DNA from: Ordospora colligata OC4
Lineage: Eukaryota; Microsporidia; Ordosporidae
Direction: 5' to 3'
Length of the DNA stretch: 64,000 bases
NCBI RefSeq assembly: GCF_000803265.1
Contig: NW_014575399.1
Span: 1-64,000 of the forward strand
The position numbers and the translations under genes were made by a program. Shown here one piece after another: positions 36,263-45,566 of this stretch. The notes under the pieces are model-generated. The model ran no database searches. It saw nothing but the letters and a program-made list of their open reading frames with translations, and was not told the DNA's origin. How positions within the stretch are numbered: position 1 is the stretch's first letter; every line of letters begins with the position of its first letter.

Positions 36263-37819
36263 ATGTCAGAAGCAGAGTACATAAAATATTACAGAGAAAC
36301 ACTAGGATTAGCAGAAGATGATTTTGAAAAGCTGTGTGCATCAACTAAAGTAAGTCTTCCATACTCGTTCTGTGTGGCAAAGGGCCCAATGCATGATCAG
36401 ATAGTGCAAAGAATTGAACAGTATCCGTTTGTGAATAAAATACAATACTTGGATGATGTGTATGAGTTTTGCAAGGTTAAGGACCCGTCGAGTGATTATC
36501 AGAGATTTGTGGAATTTCTTGTGAAACAGACGACTGTGGGACTCATACAGAGACAGGAGGTTGTCAGTATGATTCCTGTGATGCTGATGGATCTCAAGAA
36601 AGACTCAAAAGTAATTGATATGTGTGCAGCGCCTGGATCAAAAACCAAGCAGATTCTTGATGCAGTTAGTGATGGATTGGTAATAGCAAATGATGTTAAT
36701 GCAAAAAGACTGAATGTTCTTGTGAGTGAGACCTCTAAGAAGCCTAATAGATCGCTTATTGTAACGAAGCATGATGCATCTGTTTTCCCAAAGATTTATG
36801 CAGATGGCCAATTGGAGTTTGACCGTGTGTTCTGTGATGTCGTGTGTTCAAGTGATGGCACAATACGTAAGAATCCGAATGTATTTGATGAATGGAAGGT
36901 TTCAAGAGGAGCAGGACTGTCTGAGCTGCAATACAGGATCCTGAAGAGAGGATGCGAGCTTGTTAAGGAAGGAGGATTAGTGGCGTATTCAACATGCTCA
37001 TTGAATCCTCTTGAAAATGAATGTGTAGTGCAGAGAATTTTGCAAGAAGATGAGTTTGAACTGGTTGATTTCAGAAACGACACTAGATTCTGCATTTTTC
37101 CAGCTGAGTCTGATGGTAAACATCTTATTGTCAGACAGGGATTGAAAACATGGAAGATAGATGGAGTTTCTAATAACCCAAAGCATCGGCCTTGTGAAAA
37201 AGATCTTGGCTTAGATAAATGCATAAGGTTGTACCCGCATGATCAGAATACAGGAGGATTTTTTATTGCAATCCTGCGAAGAAATATGCGAGTGCAAACA
37301 TCTCATTCTGAAGAAAGCACATCACAACACAAGAGTCTGCACTCAAAGCATTGCCGAATTGAGTTTATACCTAAGGAAGATAAAGAGAAACTATTCGAGC
37401 AATATTCGATTCCTATGGAAGGCGAGTTATATAAAAGAGGTGAAAGAAGCCTAAGCATTGTTTCTTACTTATCAAATAAGATTATTATGGAGAATCCGAA
37501 GCTTAAAGTTGTATCTGCTGGATACCGAATTTTGGAAAAGTCAGGGCTGGATCGTTGTGAGTTTTACCTGAAGAATCTTTTCTATGTTGGGCGTGAGTTT
37601 GTGGAGCACCGTGAAATTCAATTAGGCAGTTTTAGATTGTTACTGAATGATGTTTTTGTAAGCAATGATGTCTTAGGATTTGAATGTGTGGGTATTTCAA
37701 TCATTAAGGTTGAAGGTACCGGAATTGTCCTCTGTGGATATGGAAACACACTGTCATTTACGCTATTCATGAATGACGGTCTAAGAAAGGCTCTCAAGGA
37801 GCTTGTTGCATTTAATTGA
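36263..37819 (+). CDS. TRM4: tRNA m5C methyltransferase Trm4/NSUN2
   Basis: The 518-residue protein has an N-terminal PUA-like region, Rossmann SAM motif VIDMCAAPGSKTKQILDAV, motif IV CDVVCSSDGTIRKNPNVF, and motif VI with catalytic Cys AYSTCSLNPLENECVV. SRGAGLSELQYRILKRGCEL matches the family's K-G-x-x-LQ-x-x-IL-x-RG. The order and C-terminal extension (about 400-518) are those of Trm4/NSUN2, which methylates cytosines in tRNA. Motif IV reads VVC rather than VPC, a small change. CACCCAGCTAA before ATG is the start signal. Confidence 0.88.
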   Translation: MSEAEYIKYYRETLGLAEDDFEKLCASTKVSLPYSFCVAKGPMHDQIVQRIEQYPFVNKIQYLDDVYEFCKVKDPSSDYQRFVEFLVKQTTVGLIQRQEVVSMIPVMLMDLKKDSKVIDMCAAPGSKTKQILDAVSDGLVIANDVNAKRLNVLVSETSKKPNRSLIVTKHDASVFPKIYADGQLEFDRVFCDVVCSSDGTIRKNPNVFDEWKVSRGAGLSELQYRILKRGCELVKEGGLVAYSTCSLNPLENECVVQRILQEDEFELVDFRNDTRFCIFPAESDGKHLIVRQGLKTWKIDGVSNNPKHRPCEKDLGLDKCIRLYPHDQNTGGFFIAILRRNMRVQTSHSEESTSQHKSLHSKHCRIEFIPKEDKEKLFEQYSIPMEGELYKRGERSLSIVSYLSNKIIMENPKLKVVSAGYRILEKSGLDRCEFYLKNLFYVGREFVEHREIQLGSFRLLLNDVFVSNDVLGFECVGISIIKVEGTGIVLCGYGNTLSFTLFMNDGLRKALKELVAFN

Positions 37820-37986
37820 ATAAATTGCATAATAATTGAATGTGGCAATATGCCACCTTGTTATGCAGCATGGTATTTTGTTGTAGTTTGATTGTGTTTC
37901 AGGAGCATTTAATGATGCTGCATTTCCACAGAGATGGTATAAATATAACATTTAGTTCTAGATTGTTGACGATTAGTAAGACAGAT

Positions 37987-38376
37987 TTATTTTCCACGAG
38001 GTTTTACCTGGCTTTTTGCAAGAGCAGTATGAACTTCCCTGATTGCAAGTTTCCTGAGCTCACCCTTTAGGATGATTTCGAATGCACTTATGATATCATC
38101 GGAGCCTACTGTTTGCTTGCCGACTTTCCTTGCCATCTCTCCACCAAGCTCGGCCACAGTGTCAACAAAGTCGTAAGCAATTGCACAAAGAACCTGGATC
38201 GAGTTATTTGTCAGCATGATGTTGTTATCTGGACTGACTTCACGAGAAATACGTTTGATTGCTGACCTGAACATCATGCCCATGCACATTGATGATGACT
38301 TCTTCTTTGATTTTTTCTTGTCCTGTGTGTCATCTGTTGGTGCTTTACCTGTGACTTGCTTTGCTGACTTTGCCAT
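37987..38376 (-). CDS. HTB1: Histone H2B
   Basis: The Lys-rich N-tail is followed by the histone fold (about 35-125): SAIKRISREVSPDNNIMLTN, NSIQVLCAIAYDFVDTVAEL, GKQTVGSDDIISAFEIILKG, and C-terminal GELRKLAIREVHTALAKS. This aligns with H2B, whose GELAKHAVSEGTKAVTKY is here GELRKLAIREVHTALAKS. The position of the ubiquitinated Lys (K120/K123) seems preserved only as AKS. The gene is divergent from canonical H2B. The ATG follows CCCACCCTTTG; the codon before it is a non-ATG extension. Confidence 0.9.
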   Translation of the reverse strand: MAKSAKQVTGKAPTDDTQDKKKSKKKSSSMCMGMMFRSAIKRISREVSPDNNIMLTNNSIQVLCAIAYDFVDTVAELGGEMARKVGKQTVGSDDIISAFEIILKGELRKLAIREVHTALAKSQVKPRGK

Positions 38377-38553
38377 CAAAGGGTGGGAGTTTTTCTTTAT
38401 TTATTCTTTTTGGCGGGATTGTGCAGATCTGGAGGGAATGACATGCACTTTAATCTTTGTGTTGATTTTTAGGTTTATGTGTGGGCTTTACAGGTTTCTG
38501 AATATGCAAGGAGAAGGGTAAGTTAAAGTATGATTTTCGGCACCCATATAAGC

Positions 38554-39891
38554 ATGGATCAGTATTTTCGGATATCTGATAGGACAAGGACGCTTGAGCA
38601 CCAGTACATGGGCATTCTTGCAAGGAAGCTGAAGATGGAGGTTTTGCTGGTTGAGGAGGATTATGAGGAGTTGGGCAGGAGATATGCAGAGCTGGAGGAA
38701 GCAAGCAGCTGTATGGAAGAAAAGTACATGGAAGATATGAGAAAGCAGAATGAGGAGATGGGGCAACTCTATCATGAAAGAGATATGATGAGGATGAGGA
38801 TTGAAGAGATCGACGAAAGAAATAGATGTTTGATGGAAGAGTTAAAAGATGCATTGGAGAAGAAGCGAGCTGAAGAGCTGAGGATGATGGCGGAGATAAG
38901 TAAGATGAATGAGGTTATGAGGACAGTAGAGACGAAGATCAATGATGAGGAGAGTAATGAGAATGTGAGCAATGAAGTGTGGACGAGTGGTATGAAGAGA
39001 ATGGATGAGATATATGAAGTGGTTAAAGCAGCAGAGGGCAAGTTTTGTGAGATACTTAGTAAAATGCAATCTGAATGTGAAATGTATAAGAGTAGCATTG
39101 AAAAGATGAATACTGAGATGAGTGAGATGAGAGTTAGGCAATCAGCAGGGATGAAAGAAAATGAGGCAATGAAAGAAAGCAAAATGCTAATTGAAGAGGA
39201 GCTGAAGCGAGTGAAATGCGAGAATGAGGAGTTGAATGACAAGAATATGAAGCTTAAGGAAGATAGTGATGCGCTTTGTCGTGCAAGGAGGTCGCTTGAG
39301 GAGAAAGATGAGATAATATGTGCACTGAAGGAAAATATGAAGCAGAAGTCAGAAGTGATAGAGATGCAAAAGAAGATAATTGAAGGAGGATTACAGAAGT
39401 CTGTGGTATCTAGAGATGTTGTTTATAATGTATTTGATGATGTTATTGAGGCTGAGGAAAGTGGGAATGATCTTATGCTAGACGAGGGATGTGCTAGTAT
39501 AAATGAACCGTACAAGGAGGTTCAAGCGGAAGAAGGAGTATATGGGATGAATGCACATGTATCGAATGTAAATAAGGGTGTGAAAGTACTTGGTAATAAA
39601 CAGCCAGCAAAAAGATCTGTAAATCTAGGTGTCACAAAAAGAGTCGGAATGTACAAGAGCAAGGACATGCCGAAAGCACAGCCAAAGGTAGTACTACACA
39701 ACAATACTAAAGAATCTAAGGCAAATGATGCAACAGGTATACATGGAATAAAGAAATCGCCTGTAAAGAGATTACTTGCATCTGGAGGTCTTATAATGCC
39801 TGAGAATTCATCATACTTTGCAGACTTGACATTTAATAACTCAAGCCCGGTTATAAAGAAAGATATGTCGAGATTTCCAAAGAAGAAGTGA
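38554..39891 (+). CDS. Coiled-coil protein with C-terminal basic motif
   Basis: A 445-residue protein with an almost continuous coiled coil from about residue 20 to 285 (Glu/Met/Lys/Arg heptads). A polar, Lys-rich tail ends with SSYFADLTFNNSSPVIKKDM and a basic patch. No family is recognised; spindle pole or kinetochore structural proteins look like this. The start is placed at ATG 38554 because CACCCATATAAGC precedes it. An ATG at 38530 is also in frame, and an intron-joined start at 38504 is conceivable. Confidence 0.6.
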   Translation: MDQYFRISDRTRTLEHQYMGILARKLKMEVLLVEEDYEELGRRYAELEEASSCMEEKYMEDMRKQNEEMGQLYHERDMMRMRIEEIDERNRCLMEELKDALEKKRAEELRMMAEISKMNEVMRTVETKINDEESNENVSNEVWTSGMKRMDEIYEVVKAAEGKFCEILSKMQSECEMYKSSIEKMNTEMSEMRVRQSAGMKENEAMKESKMLIEEELKRVKCENEELNDKNMKLKEDSDALCRARRSLEEKDEIICALKENMKQKSEVIEMQKKIIEGGLQKSVVSRDVVYNVFDDVIEAEESGNDLMLDEGCASINEPYKEVQAEEGVYGMNAHVSNVNKGVKVLGNKQPAKRSVNLGVTKRVGMYKSKDMPKAQPKVVLHNNTKESKANDATGIHGIKKSPVKRLLASGGLIMPENSSYFADLTFNNSSPVIKKDMSRFPKKK

Positions 39892-40023
39892 GATTAGAAT
39901 ACCACTGTTTTAATGCTATAGAAGATATCAGCTATTGTGTATAACGATAGTGAATGTAGGAATAAATACTATTTTGTTTAGATAAGTTTTTAATCAACTT
40001 GTGATTTTATACTATTTAACCCA

Positions 40024-41040
40024 TTAGAGATCATAATATTCTCCTTCTTGTTTGAAGTCCATACTTGAAGTTTTAAGAGCACTAAAGACATCAATGTTGA
40101 TCTTGTATAATCCATAGATGGTTAGGATTGCAAGAATTGTTGCAACCACGTTGATTACGGCATGCTTGTTCTGTTTCAAATACTTCTTCACATCATGTGT
40201 ATTATCTTCATCACTGTCGATTTCTGTATCTCTCACTGCATTATTTAATAGCATTATTGTAGACACACAAAGACAAATCATTGGATAGTATGGTGAGAAC
40301 CTATCAGATGCGAATGCAGCAACGCTAATTATGGACAAAATAGCCACACAAGCGATTGGGAAAGTAATCATGCGTAATGGATAGTCGCAGGTCTTGAGTC
40401 TCATAAGCTTTCGTGGAAGTCTTGAAAGATATATCATCATAGCAATTGATGAAAGCTTCTTAATATCAATTGCGACATTTGATTTTTTTCTCCTCCATGC
40501 ATCTGCAAACGATGCTATAGAAACAATGATTGCCACTATCTCAATCACCAAAAGCATATTTTCCGTAGAGATTGCATCCCAAATACCTCCTTCCTTTAAC
40601 TTACCGTAATTGCTGTGTATATCGAGCCCAGATATCAAGACGGCTGTTGCTGCAAACAACAAATACATCAAAATTGATGGAATTTTTATAAAAATGCCTT
40701 TATGCAGCATGAGTTCTAAGGCCACAGGGACCCAACCAGCACATATTACGATGATCTCTTTTATGTGTATTGTTTTTATGCGATTGCTTAGTTTTTTCTC
40801 TTCCACTTCCTCTTTATCCTGCTTATCGAGTGTTTCTGATTTAATATTGTCATCATGATCCTCCTTTACTGTGCTTATGTATGTTCCAACAAACATGTAA
40901 ACGTACTCCACTGTTTTAGAGTAACACATCTTCATAAAACCCGCTATCTTCGTTGTGTAAGTTTCGCCTTCACTTGTGTTGTCGTTTGATTCATCCATGA
41001 CTTTATTTGCATTTTCAATTATGTTCACTTGTTCGTTCAT
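40024..41040 (-). CDS. Multi-pass membrane protein, hypothetical
   Basis: A polar 90-residue N-terminus (KTIHIKE at its end) is followed by about six hydrophobic helices (about 93-330) with short loops, and a polar C-terminus. Length 338. No transporter signature is recognised. An acidic stretch rich in Asp/Glu separates two helices. It resembles the predicted membrane protein at 48266-49246 in size and layout, but I see no clear sequence match. A microsporidian-specific role is possible. Confidence 0.65.
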   Translation of the reverse strand: MNEQVNIIENANKVMDESNDNTSEGETYTTKIAGFMKMCYSKTVEYVYMFVGTYISTVKEDHDDNIKSETLDKQDKEEVEEKKLSNRIKTIHIKEIIVICAGWVPVALELMLHKGIFIKIPSILMYLLFAATAVLISGLDIHSNYGKLKEGGIWDAISTENMLLVIEIVAIIVSIASFADAWRRKKSNVAIDIKKLSSIAMMIYLSRLPRKLMRLKTCDYPLRMITFPIACVAILSIISVAAFASDRFSPYYPMICLCVSTIMLLNNAVRDTEIDSDEDNTHDVKKYLKQNKHAVINVVATILAILTIYGLYKINIDVFSALKTSSMDFKQEGEYYDL

Positions 41041-41118
41041 TCCTTAAAGATTAGCGGTAGGCCTGCATGATTTATTTTATTACTCTTGAATTACAAATTG
41101 GATGGCGTGATTAATCCC

Positions 41119-41694
41119 ATGGATAGAAAATGCCACAGAGTCGAGTCAGGGACGCCCATGAGCAATATAAATGACCATTCATCTGAGAATAACAAAAAGG
41201 AGGTAGATGCCATAAAGGAATATGGAAAGACGTTCAATAAGTACGCAATGCCTGAGAATGATGAGAGTGATTCATCAAGCATGCCTAAGACTCTGAGGAA
41301 GAGGATGCAGGGGATTCTAAGACGAGACAACCTAAACAACTCGCAAGGAAAGCCAGCTATTGAGAAAATCAATAACGTAGCCGAGATATCCGAGATTTTG
41401 ATGAACAGGGCAGTGCAAGAAAGTCTGCTTGATGAGGGTATTTTAGAAGAGGTTCGTGGATGGCTGGAGCCGCTTCCTGACAGATCTATGCCGAACATAA
41501 GAGTCAAGAAGAATCTGCTGGATGTGCTTAGAAACATGAAGATCCACAAAGAGCATCTTTTACACAGTGGAATTGGCAAAATCGTTTATTTCTACAGTAT
41601 CAATCCAAAGGAAGAAAAGGAAATCAGAGCCATGGCAAAGCAATTAGTACAGAAATGGACTCAGGAGGTATTCAATCCTGAATTTGACGAATGA
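41119..41694 (+). CDS. SPN1: Spn1/IWS1 transcription elongation factor
   Basis: The C-terminal TFIIS N-domain-like fold carries ESLLDEGILEEVRGWLEPLP and IRVKKNLLDVLRNMKIHKEH, HLLHSGIGKIVYFYSINP and KQLVQKWTQEVF, which match Spn1/IWS1 (LL-x-x-GVL-x-x-I-x-x-WLEPLPD-x-SLP, GLGKVV-x-FY). Spn1 binds Spt6 and Pol II. The disordered N-terminus is short (about 60 residues). The longest frame begins with a non-ATG codon; starts at 41119 (TAATCCC before) and 41158 (GACGCCC before) are both plausible. Confidence 0.88.
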   Translation: MDRKCHRVESGTPMSNINDHSSENNKKEVDAIKEYGKTFNKYAMPENDESDSSSMPKTLRKRMQGILRRDNLNNSQGKPAIEKINNVAEISEILMNRAVQESLLDEGILEEVRGWLEPLPDRSMPNIRVKKNLLDVLRNMKIHKEHLLHSGIGKIVYFYSINPKEEKEIRAMAKQLVQKWTQEVFNPEFDE

Positions 41695-41817
41695 TTGTAT
41701 ATTTTATGAATTCAAATGTTATGTGAATTTTATTTAATTGTGTTATAGATCGAGTGATCTAGAATTGGATATTTGAGTTGTAATTTATTTATCTTGATTA
41801 TAAATAATTCTACTTAT

Positions 41818-42144
41818 TCATATAAAAATAAAATCAAATAAACCACACACATCCGCTCTTTCACAGAAACTTTCCAGATATTCTAAAAACTCATATCGTG
41901 TTATATTTGTGGATCTCCTTACAGGAAAGCTATGGATCCAGGCTGCATAATAGTCTATTAGGTTGTCCACATCTTTCATGATGATATCTGTGTCTACATG
42001 AGTACTTTCATACAGTCGCCTTCTGTTAATATGGTCAACAAGAAACGAAACGCCCTTACTTGAAACAAGGAACTTCTTTATTACTTCACTCTCGTTGTAC
42101 TTTTTATGTGTGCTTTCAGATGTTTTTGCCTTCTTTCTATCCAT
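41818..42144 (-). CDS. Csm3/Tipin-like replication fork protein
   Basis: The 108-residue protein matches the Swi3 domain pattern: LVSSKGVSFLVDHINRRR (L-I-S-x-x-G-L-x-x-L), IIMKDVDNLIDYYAAWIHSF (D-L-x-x-L-I-x-x-x-x-x-W-A-H-x-L-F-P), and YEFLEYLESFCERADVCGLF (F-x-D-x-I-x-x-x-E-x-L). Csm3/Tipin pairs with Tof1/Timeless and holds the fork together. Only the core domain remains, since the basic N-terminus is about 20 residues long. CAGCCCTGTACCTA before the ATG on the coding strand supports the start. Confidence 0.5.
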   Translation of the reverse strand: MDRKKAKTSESTHKKYNESEVIKKFLVSSKGVSFLVDHINRRRLYESTHVDTDIIMKDVDNLIDYYAAWIHSFPVRRSTNITRYEFLEYLESFCERADVCGLFDFIFI

Positions 42145-42187
42145 TAGGTACAGGGCTGTTGCAATATTAATACATCAAGACCGCTTA

Positions 42188-42736
42188 CTAAAGACAGAGT
42201 GTATAACACTCAACACAAGGCTTGCCTTGGAGTTTCTTTATCCACTCTTGGACAATTATTGCGCCAAGAAGGCAGTCGTTTGCAAACGAAATACATGTGG
42301 ATGCTTCAGAGCATATGTGTAGCTTCAGAGCACTATGGAATGACATGCACTTTGAACATGCATAAATACCCTCGAGCTTATACTCGTTCAAGCCATTAAT
42401 AAATATGATAAACGTGTATTTATGCTGTACATTGATGGAATTTACTTCATTTATCTCTATTTCCGAGTTTATGTCTTTGATGCAGCCATGGAACATTCTT
42501 TTAAAAGACTCGATTGCACATTTACTTGCAGATATTGTGCGCACGCCAAGAAGCGCAAGGTTCTTAATGATTTCTCCTCCAATGTCTATATCTCTATGAT
42601 ATTGATCACGATAACTTTGATGTGTTTGTATTATGCACACGTGTGCCTTTTCTATAAGATCCTGAGTGTGTTGTCCAAAAAGTCTGACTTGTCTGTCATA
42701 GAGTCCATACATTGCCAGTGCTCGAGGACTATGCAT
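42188..42736 (-). CDS. E1-like (AOS1/ULA1-type) protein, reduced
   Basis: The start MHSPRALAMYGLYDRQVRLF with QHTQDLIEKAHV matches the adenylation half of E1-like enzymes (YDRQ-x-RLWG-x-x-AQ-x-x-L-x-x-x-x-V). IIKNLALLGVRTISA equals AKNL-x-LAGV-x. The nucleotide-binding GxGG loop is missing: the region reads QTHQSYRDQYHRDIDIGGEI. Length is only 182 residues, versus about 350 for AOS1. AOS1 partners the catalytic-Cys UBA2 to activate SUMO. A partner for a ubiquitin-like pathway is the best guess. Confidence 0.6.
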   Translation of the reverse strand: MHSPRALAMYGLYDRQVRLFGQHTQDLIEKAHVCIIQTHQSYRDQYHRDIDIGGEIIKNLALLGVRTISASKCAIESFKRMFHGCIKDINSEIEINEVNSINVQHKYTFIIFINGLNEYKLEGIYACSKCMSFHSALKLHICSEASTCISFANDCLLGAIIVQEWIKKLQGKPCVECYTLCL

Positions 42737-42793
42737 AAATTCATTTGAAAAAATTTAATGATAAAATCAACGGAGCAGCATCCCTAGATAAGA

Positions 42794-43306
42794 ATGAATA
42801 AGAATGTGTTTTTTGAAGTTTCTGAAGTGAAGGGAAGTACAAAGAATCTTATTGGAAAGATTGTCATGTCTTTAAATGACAAAGAAGTTCCTGAAACCGC
42901 CAAGAACTTTAGAGAGCTTTGTAAGAGGCCAGAGGGTAGCGGATACTTGATGTCTACATTCCACAGGATTATTCCTGGATTCATGATACAGGGAGGAGAC
43001 TACACAGCACATAATGGAACAGGCGGAAGAAGCATATTCCCAACAAGCACATTCCCTGATGAGAACTTCATAATCAAGCATACGGGTGAAGGATTGCTTT
43101 CAATGGCAAACTGTGGTAGGAACACAAATGGATCTCAATTCTTTATTACGCTTGCTATGACACCATGGCTCGATGGGGGGCATGTTGTTTTTGGAAAGGT
43201 TGTTGAGGGAATCGAAGTTGTGCGCAACATTGCAAAGTATGGCTCAAAATCAGGAGAAGTGAAGAATGGCTATAAGATTCAAATCTCTGCATGTGGAGAG
43301 GTTTAA
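42794..43306 (+). CDS. Cyclophilin-type peptidyl-prolyl isomerase
   Basis: A 170-residue cyclophilin domain with [40 protein letters not shown] and [20 protein letters not shown]. The catalytic Arg (FHR), Phe, Gln (QGGD), and a Trp (PWLDG) are all present. No signal peptide, so cytosolic. The ATG follows CATCCCTAGATAAGA. Confidence 0.95.
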   Translation: MNKNVFFEVSEVKGSTKNLIGKIVMSLNDKEVPETAKNFRELCKRPEGSGYLMSTFHRIIPGFMIQGGDYTAHNGTGGRSIFPTSTFPDENFIIKHTGEGLLSMANCGRNTNGSQFFITLAMTPWLDGGHVVFGKVVEGIEVVRNIAKYGSKSGEVKNGYKIQISACGEV

Positions 43307-43430
43307 GACAATTAAATCTATTTATTTGATGTAGTGAGTGACATTGCCATTTAATGAGTTGTGATGATGAATTAATAACTATGCGACAATTTTGTATGTT
43401 TACAGGTTTTGGTTCAGTGCAGCACCCTTG

Positions 43431-44081
43431 ATGGAGAAGTACTCAGCATACAACGATCCTCTTTCTGGAGTAAATCCATTTACCGATAGAAAAGGGACGA
43501 GATACTCGATACTTGAGTACACTAAGGCGATTCTGAAGATCCCGTTTTTGGTGATTATGCTTGTTACAAATATTGATGTGGTGAGATATCTCATAACAAT
43601 CAGGTCGAATACATTGGGAAAGCCACGCGTCTTGGCAGCCAATTCATCTTCATTTCTTGATATGCATGTTTTACGACACTTGACTGGAATAAGAAATTTT
43701 TACTATGTTACTGAAACAGGTTACATCGATGCCAGGTCAAACAAGTTTATATCAAGTGTAGTTGAACCATGTGTCTTGTTTCCTGAGGCATGCAGAACAA
43801 ACAACAGAGCGGTTCTTCAGTTTTCGAGGAATGTCCGTGTGGATTATGTTTGTGGGATCAAGTACAACGGAGACTGTGTAAATCTGTATGGAAATCGCTT
43901 TTGGTTCATGCTGAGATTCCTGGCATCTAATTGCTCTGTGGATGTCAAATTCAAGCAAAGCACGGATATTCAATACATAAGCAAGCTCTCAGGTCTTCCA
44001 CAAGTGATATGGTCAGCAAAGGACAAAAATAGATTTGTTGAGGAATTCACATATGGTTCTAAAACACAAAAAAAACAATAA
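43431..44081 (+). CDS. PlsC-like acyltransferase relative, active-site His absent
   Basis: The 216-residue protein has an N-terminal hydrophobic helix (LKIPFLVIMLVTNI), a motif-I-like ANSSSFLDMHVLRH where the family reads N-H-x-x-F-x-D, and motif III FPEACRTNNRAVLQFSRN matching FPEG-T-x-S/T-N-x-x-x-L-x-F-x. The catalytic His of motif I is Ser here, and FPEG is FPEA. LPA or lysophosphatidyl acyltransferases act in lipid synthesis; this one may be inactive or divergent. The start at 43431 follows GCACCCTTG. The frame also extends 13 codons upstream. Confidence 0.6.
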   Translation: MEKYSAYNDPLSGVNPFTDRKGTRYSILEYTKAILKIPFLVIMLVTNIDVVRYLITIRSNTLGKPRVLAANSSSFLDMHVLRHLTGIRNFYYVTETGYIDARSNKFISSVVEPCVLFPEACRTNNRAVLQFSRNVRVDYVCGIKYNGDCVNLYGNRFWFMLRFLASNCSVDVKFKQSTDIQYISKLSGLPQVIWSAKDKNRFVEEFTYGSKTQKKQ

Positions 44082-44123
44082 AGCTTTACTACTTTTTCCT
44101 GCGGCTTCCAAAAGCACAGATAG

Positions 44124-45566
44124 TTACTTCCTTCTTATGATTGACTCTGAATTTTTATCCTCAATTAGATATCCGTGTCCCTTGATGTCGTCTCTAACCC
44201 TATCGCATCTTTCAAGGAACTTTGAATGTGGCTCTTTCTGCCTGGCCATTCGTCTTACATCTCCCCTGAACTCACAGATCATCTGTGCAATCAGATCCTC
44301 ATTGCCAGAGGTTTCAACTTGCTTGTCGTAAAGTCCAAATACATCAAGAATGCCGCTGACATACTTCCTGACAGATAGAATAACACCTGCTGGCGCATTC
44401 CACATCCTAGTGTTTGTAAAGTTAATCATTTCCATGATCCTCTTCATCGCTGCTGGCATATCAATATTGTCTAATATTGCAGTATGCACTGCTTTTTGTG
44501 TGCTCCGCAATTCTGCAATAATTTCTTTTCCTGCTTCATTCAATTCAGTAGCCTGTAGTAAGTTTTTCGCGATGCTTTCAGTCACCGACATGAAATTTGA
44601 GATCTTCTTATCAACACTTTCTGCAAACTTCAGCTGCTCCTCTTCATAATTCATATCCTTATTCCAATGATGATGCAGAAACATTATCCTAAGTTGCCGT
44701 GCACTTGTTCTCACCAGCATCTCCTTGATAGTCGTAAAGTTCTTGAGAGACTTTGACATCTTCATTCCATTGATGTTAAGATGCCCAGTGTGCAAGAAGT
44801 ACTTTGTCCACGGCTTCTTCATAAAATATCCTTGGCATTGCGCTATCTCATTCTCATGATGTGGAAATCCAAGATCAATCCCTCCTGCATGTATGTCAAG
44901 GCTGTCTCCAAACACATCGCTCGACATCACACTGCATTCAATGTGCCATCCAGGCCTTCCATCTCCCCACTTAGATTTGTATGATGGCTCATTCTCCTTT
45001 GACTTCTTCCATAACACAAAGTCACATGCATTCCTCTTGTCACTGTTCTCATCTCCATCAAAGTTAATTCCTTCAGAATTCCTCATCACTGGATACTCAT
45101 ACTTCTCCTTATACTTCACCAAATCAAAGTACACACTCTGATTGCTTTCATATGCATATCCATTCTTCTCAATATCCTCAATAAATTTCACAATCTTCTC
45201 AACATAAGCCGTTACATACGTCACAACAAGCGGATACTCCACATTCAGCGCCTTCATGTCATCAAAAAACTCATCTGTGTACTTCTTCGTAACCTCTCCA
45301 ATAGGTACACCTAGACTATTGGCTCTGATAATGATCTTATCATCAATATCTGTGATGTTCATCACAAACTCCACATTGTACCTCATGTAGTCTCTGAGCA
45401 CTCGTCTAATAACATCAAACATCACATAAGTTCTTGCATGTCCTATATGAGGCGAGTCGTACACCGTAGGCCCACATATGTACATCTTCACTTCTCCATC
45501 CTTTCCTGCTACAAAATCCTCCATCGTCTTTGTAATAGAATTGTAAAGCCTCAGTCGCCCCTTCAT
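44124..45566 (-). CDS. CRS1: Cysteinyl-tRNA synthetase
   Basis: A class I synthetase of 480 residues with signature YDSPHIGHARTYVMFDVIRR (HIGH), zinc ligands in CGPTVYDS, IECSVMSSDVFGDS and HAGGIDLGFPHHENE, and NGMKMSKSLKNFTTIKEMLV (KMSKS). The C-terminal helical anticodon-binding region covers about 320-480. It charges tRNA-Cys, one of whose genes is in this window (53398-53469). Shorter than eukaryotic cytosolic CysRS (about 750), close to bacterial size. Confidence 0.95.
   Translation of the reverse strand: MKGRLRLYNSITKTMEDFVAGKDGEVKMYICGPTVYDSPHIGHARTYVMFDVIRRVLRDYMRYNVEFVMNITDIDDKIIIRANSLGVPIGEVTKKYTDEFFDDMKALNVEYPLVVTYVTAYVEKIVKFIEDIEKNGYAYESNQSVYFDLVKYKEKYEYPVMRNSEGINFDGDENSDKRNACDFVLWKKSKENEPSYKSKWGDGRPGWHIECSVMSSDVFGDSLDIHAGGIDLGFPHHENEIAQCQGYFMKKPWTKYFLHTGHLNINGMKMSKSLKNFTTIKEMLVRTSARQLRIMFLHHHWNKDMNYEEEQLKFAESVDKKISNFMSVTESIAKNLLQATELNEAGKEIIAELRSTQKAVHTAILDNIDMPAAMKRIMEMINFTNTRMWNAPAGVILSVRKYVSGILDVFGLYDKQVETSGNEDLIAQMICEFRGDVRRMARQKEPHSKFLERCDRVRDDIKGHGYLIEDKNSESIIRRK

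Noticed and set aside
38504..38552. A 35-bp intron joining an upstream ATG (38504) to the coiled-coil gene in frame (GTAAGT ... AG).
   Set aside because: The supposed intron contains the CCC start signal, so simple initiation at 38554 explains the gene. GTAAGT is common by chance.
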